Assembly: GCA_910585485.1 (NCBI GenBank)
Contig: CAJUEZ010000047.1
Location: forward strand, 1 to 14,207
DNA length: 14,207 bases
DNA from: an uncultured Clostridia bacterium
GTDB taxonomy: Bacteria; Bacillota; Clostridia; UBA1381
Direction of reading: 5' to 3'
Part shown: piece by piece, positions 14,160-14,207 of the stretch
How positions within the stretch are numbered: position 1 is the first letter of the stretch
How the letters are laid out: every line of letters starts with the position of its first letter
The notes under the pieces: generated by a model
What the model was told of the DNA's origin: nothing
The model's input: the letters and a program-made list of their open reading frames with translations, nothing else
The model's database searches: none
Translations under genes and position numbers: made by a program

Positions 14160-14196
14160 TAAAGGCTGCCGCAGTTTGCGGCAGCCTTTATTTTTT
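14160..14196 (+). terminator. Strong intrinsic terminator after the tandem-OB gene
   Basis: A perfect 13-bp GC-rich stem (TAAAGGCTGCCGC with GCGGCAGCCTTTA) and a five-base loop are followed directly by six T. It lies about 35 bases after the stop codon. Confidence 0.95.
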
Positions 14197-14207
14197 CTGT
14201 TATTAAC

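Overview
This is an AT-rich, low-GC Gram-positive chromosome segment, most likely from an uncultured or gut-type member of the Clostridia. The evidence is strong AAAGGAG-type ribosome binding sites, consensus sigma-A promoters, an rpsU-yqeY pair, a BspA-like leucine-rich-repeat remnant and a BcrA/LanF-style ABC transporter with its own two-component system. I cannot assign a genus from the sequence.

Left edge (1-1588): the 3' part of a tyrosine recombinase gene enters from outside the window and runs towards the 3' end of a tRNA-Thr(CGU) gene on the opposite strand. This is the usual end of an integrative element inserted in a tRNA gene, so the element body should lie to the left. The integrase carries a Cro/XRE-like helix-turn-helix inserted inside its core-binding domain.

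Housekeeping block, minus strand (1589-5972): read in the direction of transcription, a promoter at 5944-5972 drives a small two-helix membrane protein and valS. Directly behind valS lies a decayed secreted LRR gene with two frame changes and one internal stop. A separate perfect-consensus promoter (2386-2415) then drives rpsU and yqeY, with the tRNA-Thr gene beyond. A divergent plus-strand gene (6093-6746) encodes a four-helix membrane protein with an Asn/Tyr/Pro repeat tail. It ends at a bidirectional terminator shared with mnmA (6867-7937), a tRNA 2-thiouridylase.

Transporter/two-component operon, minus strand (12611 down to 8051): five genes lie in the order exported protein of unknown family, ABC ATPase, ABC-2 permease, histidine kinase, OmpR-type response regulator. 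The ATPase has Glu in place of the Q-loop Gln (the E-loop of lantibiotic-immunity and bacitracin-type transporters), and the kinase has a very short external loop. This fits a peptide-antibiotic or cell-envelope stress detoxification module. The promoter region carries four 11-bp-phased TGTTTATAAA-like units, a good candidate binding site for the operon's own regulator. The exported lead protein is the least explained part and the best candidate for something undescribed.

Right edge (12657-14207): a corrinoid adenosyltransferase gene with a perfect consensus promoter is divergent from a protein with two tandem OB folds of the single-stranded-DNA-binding type, which ends at a strong terminator. 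I saw no CRISPR array, rRNA, T-box or cobalamin riboswitch.
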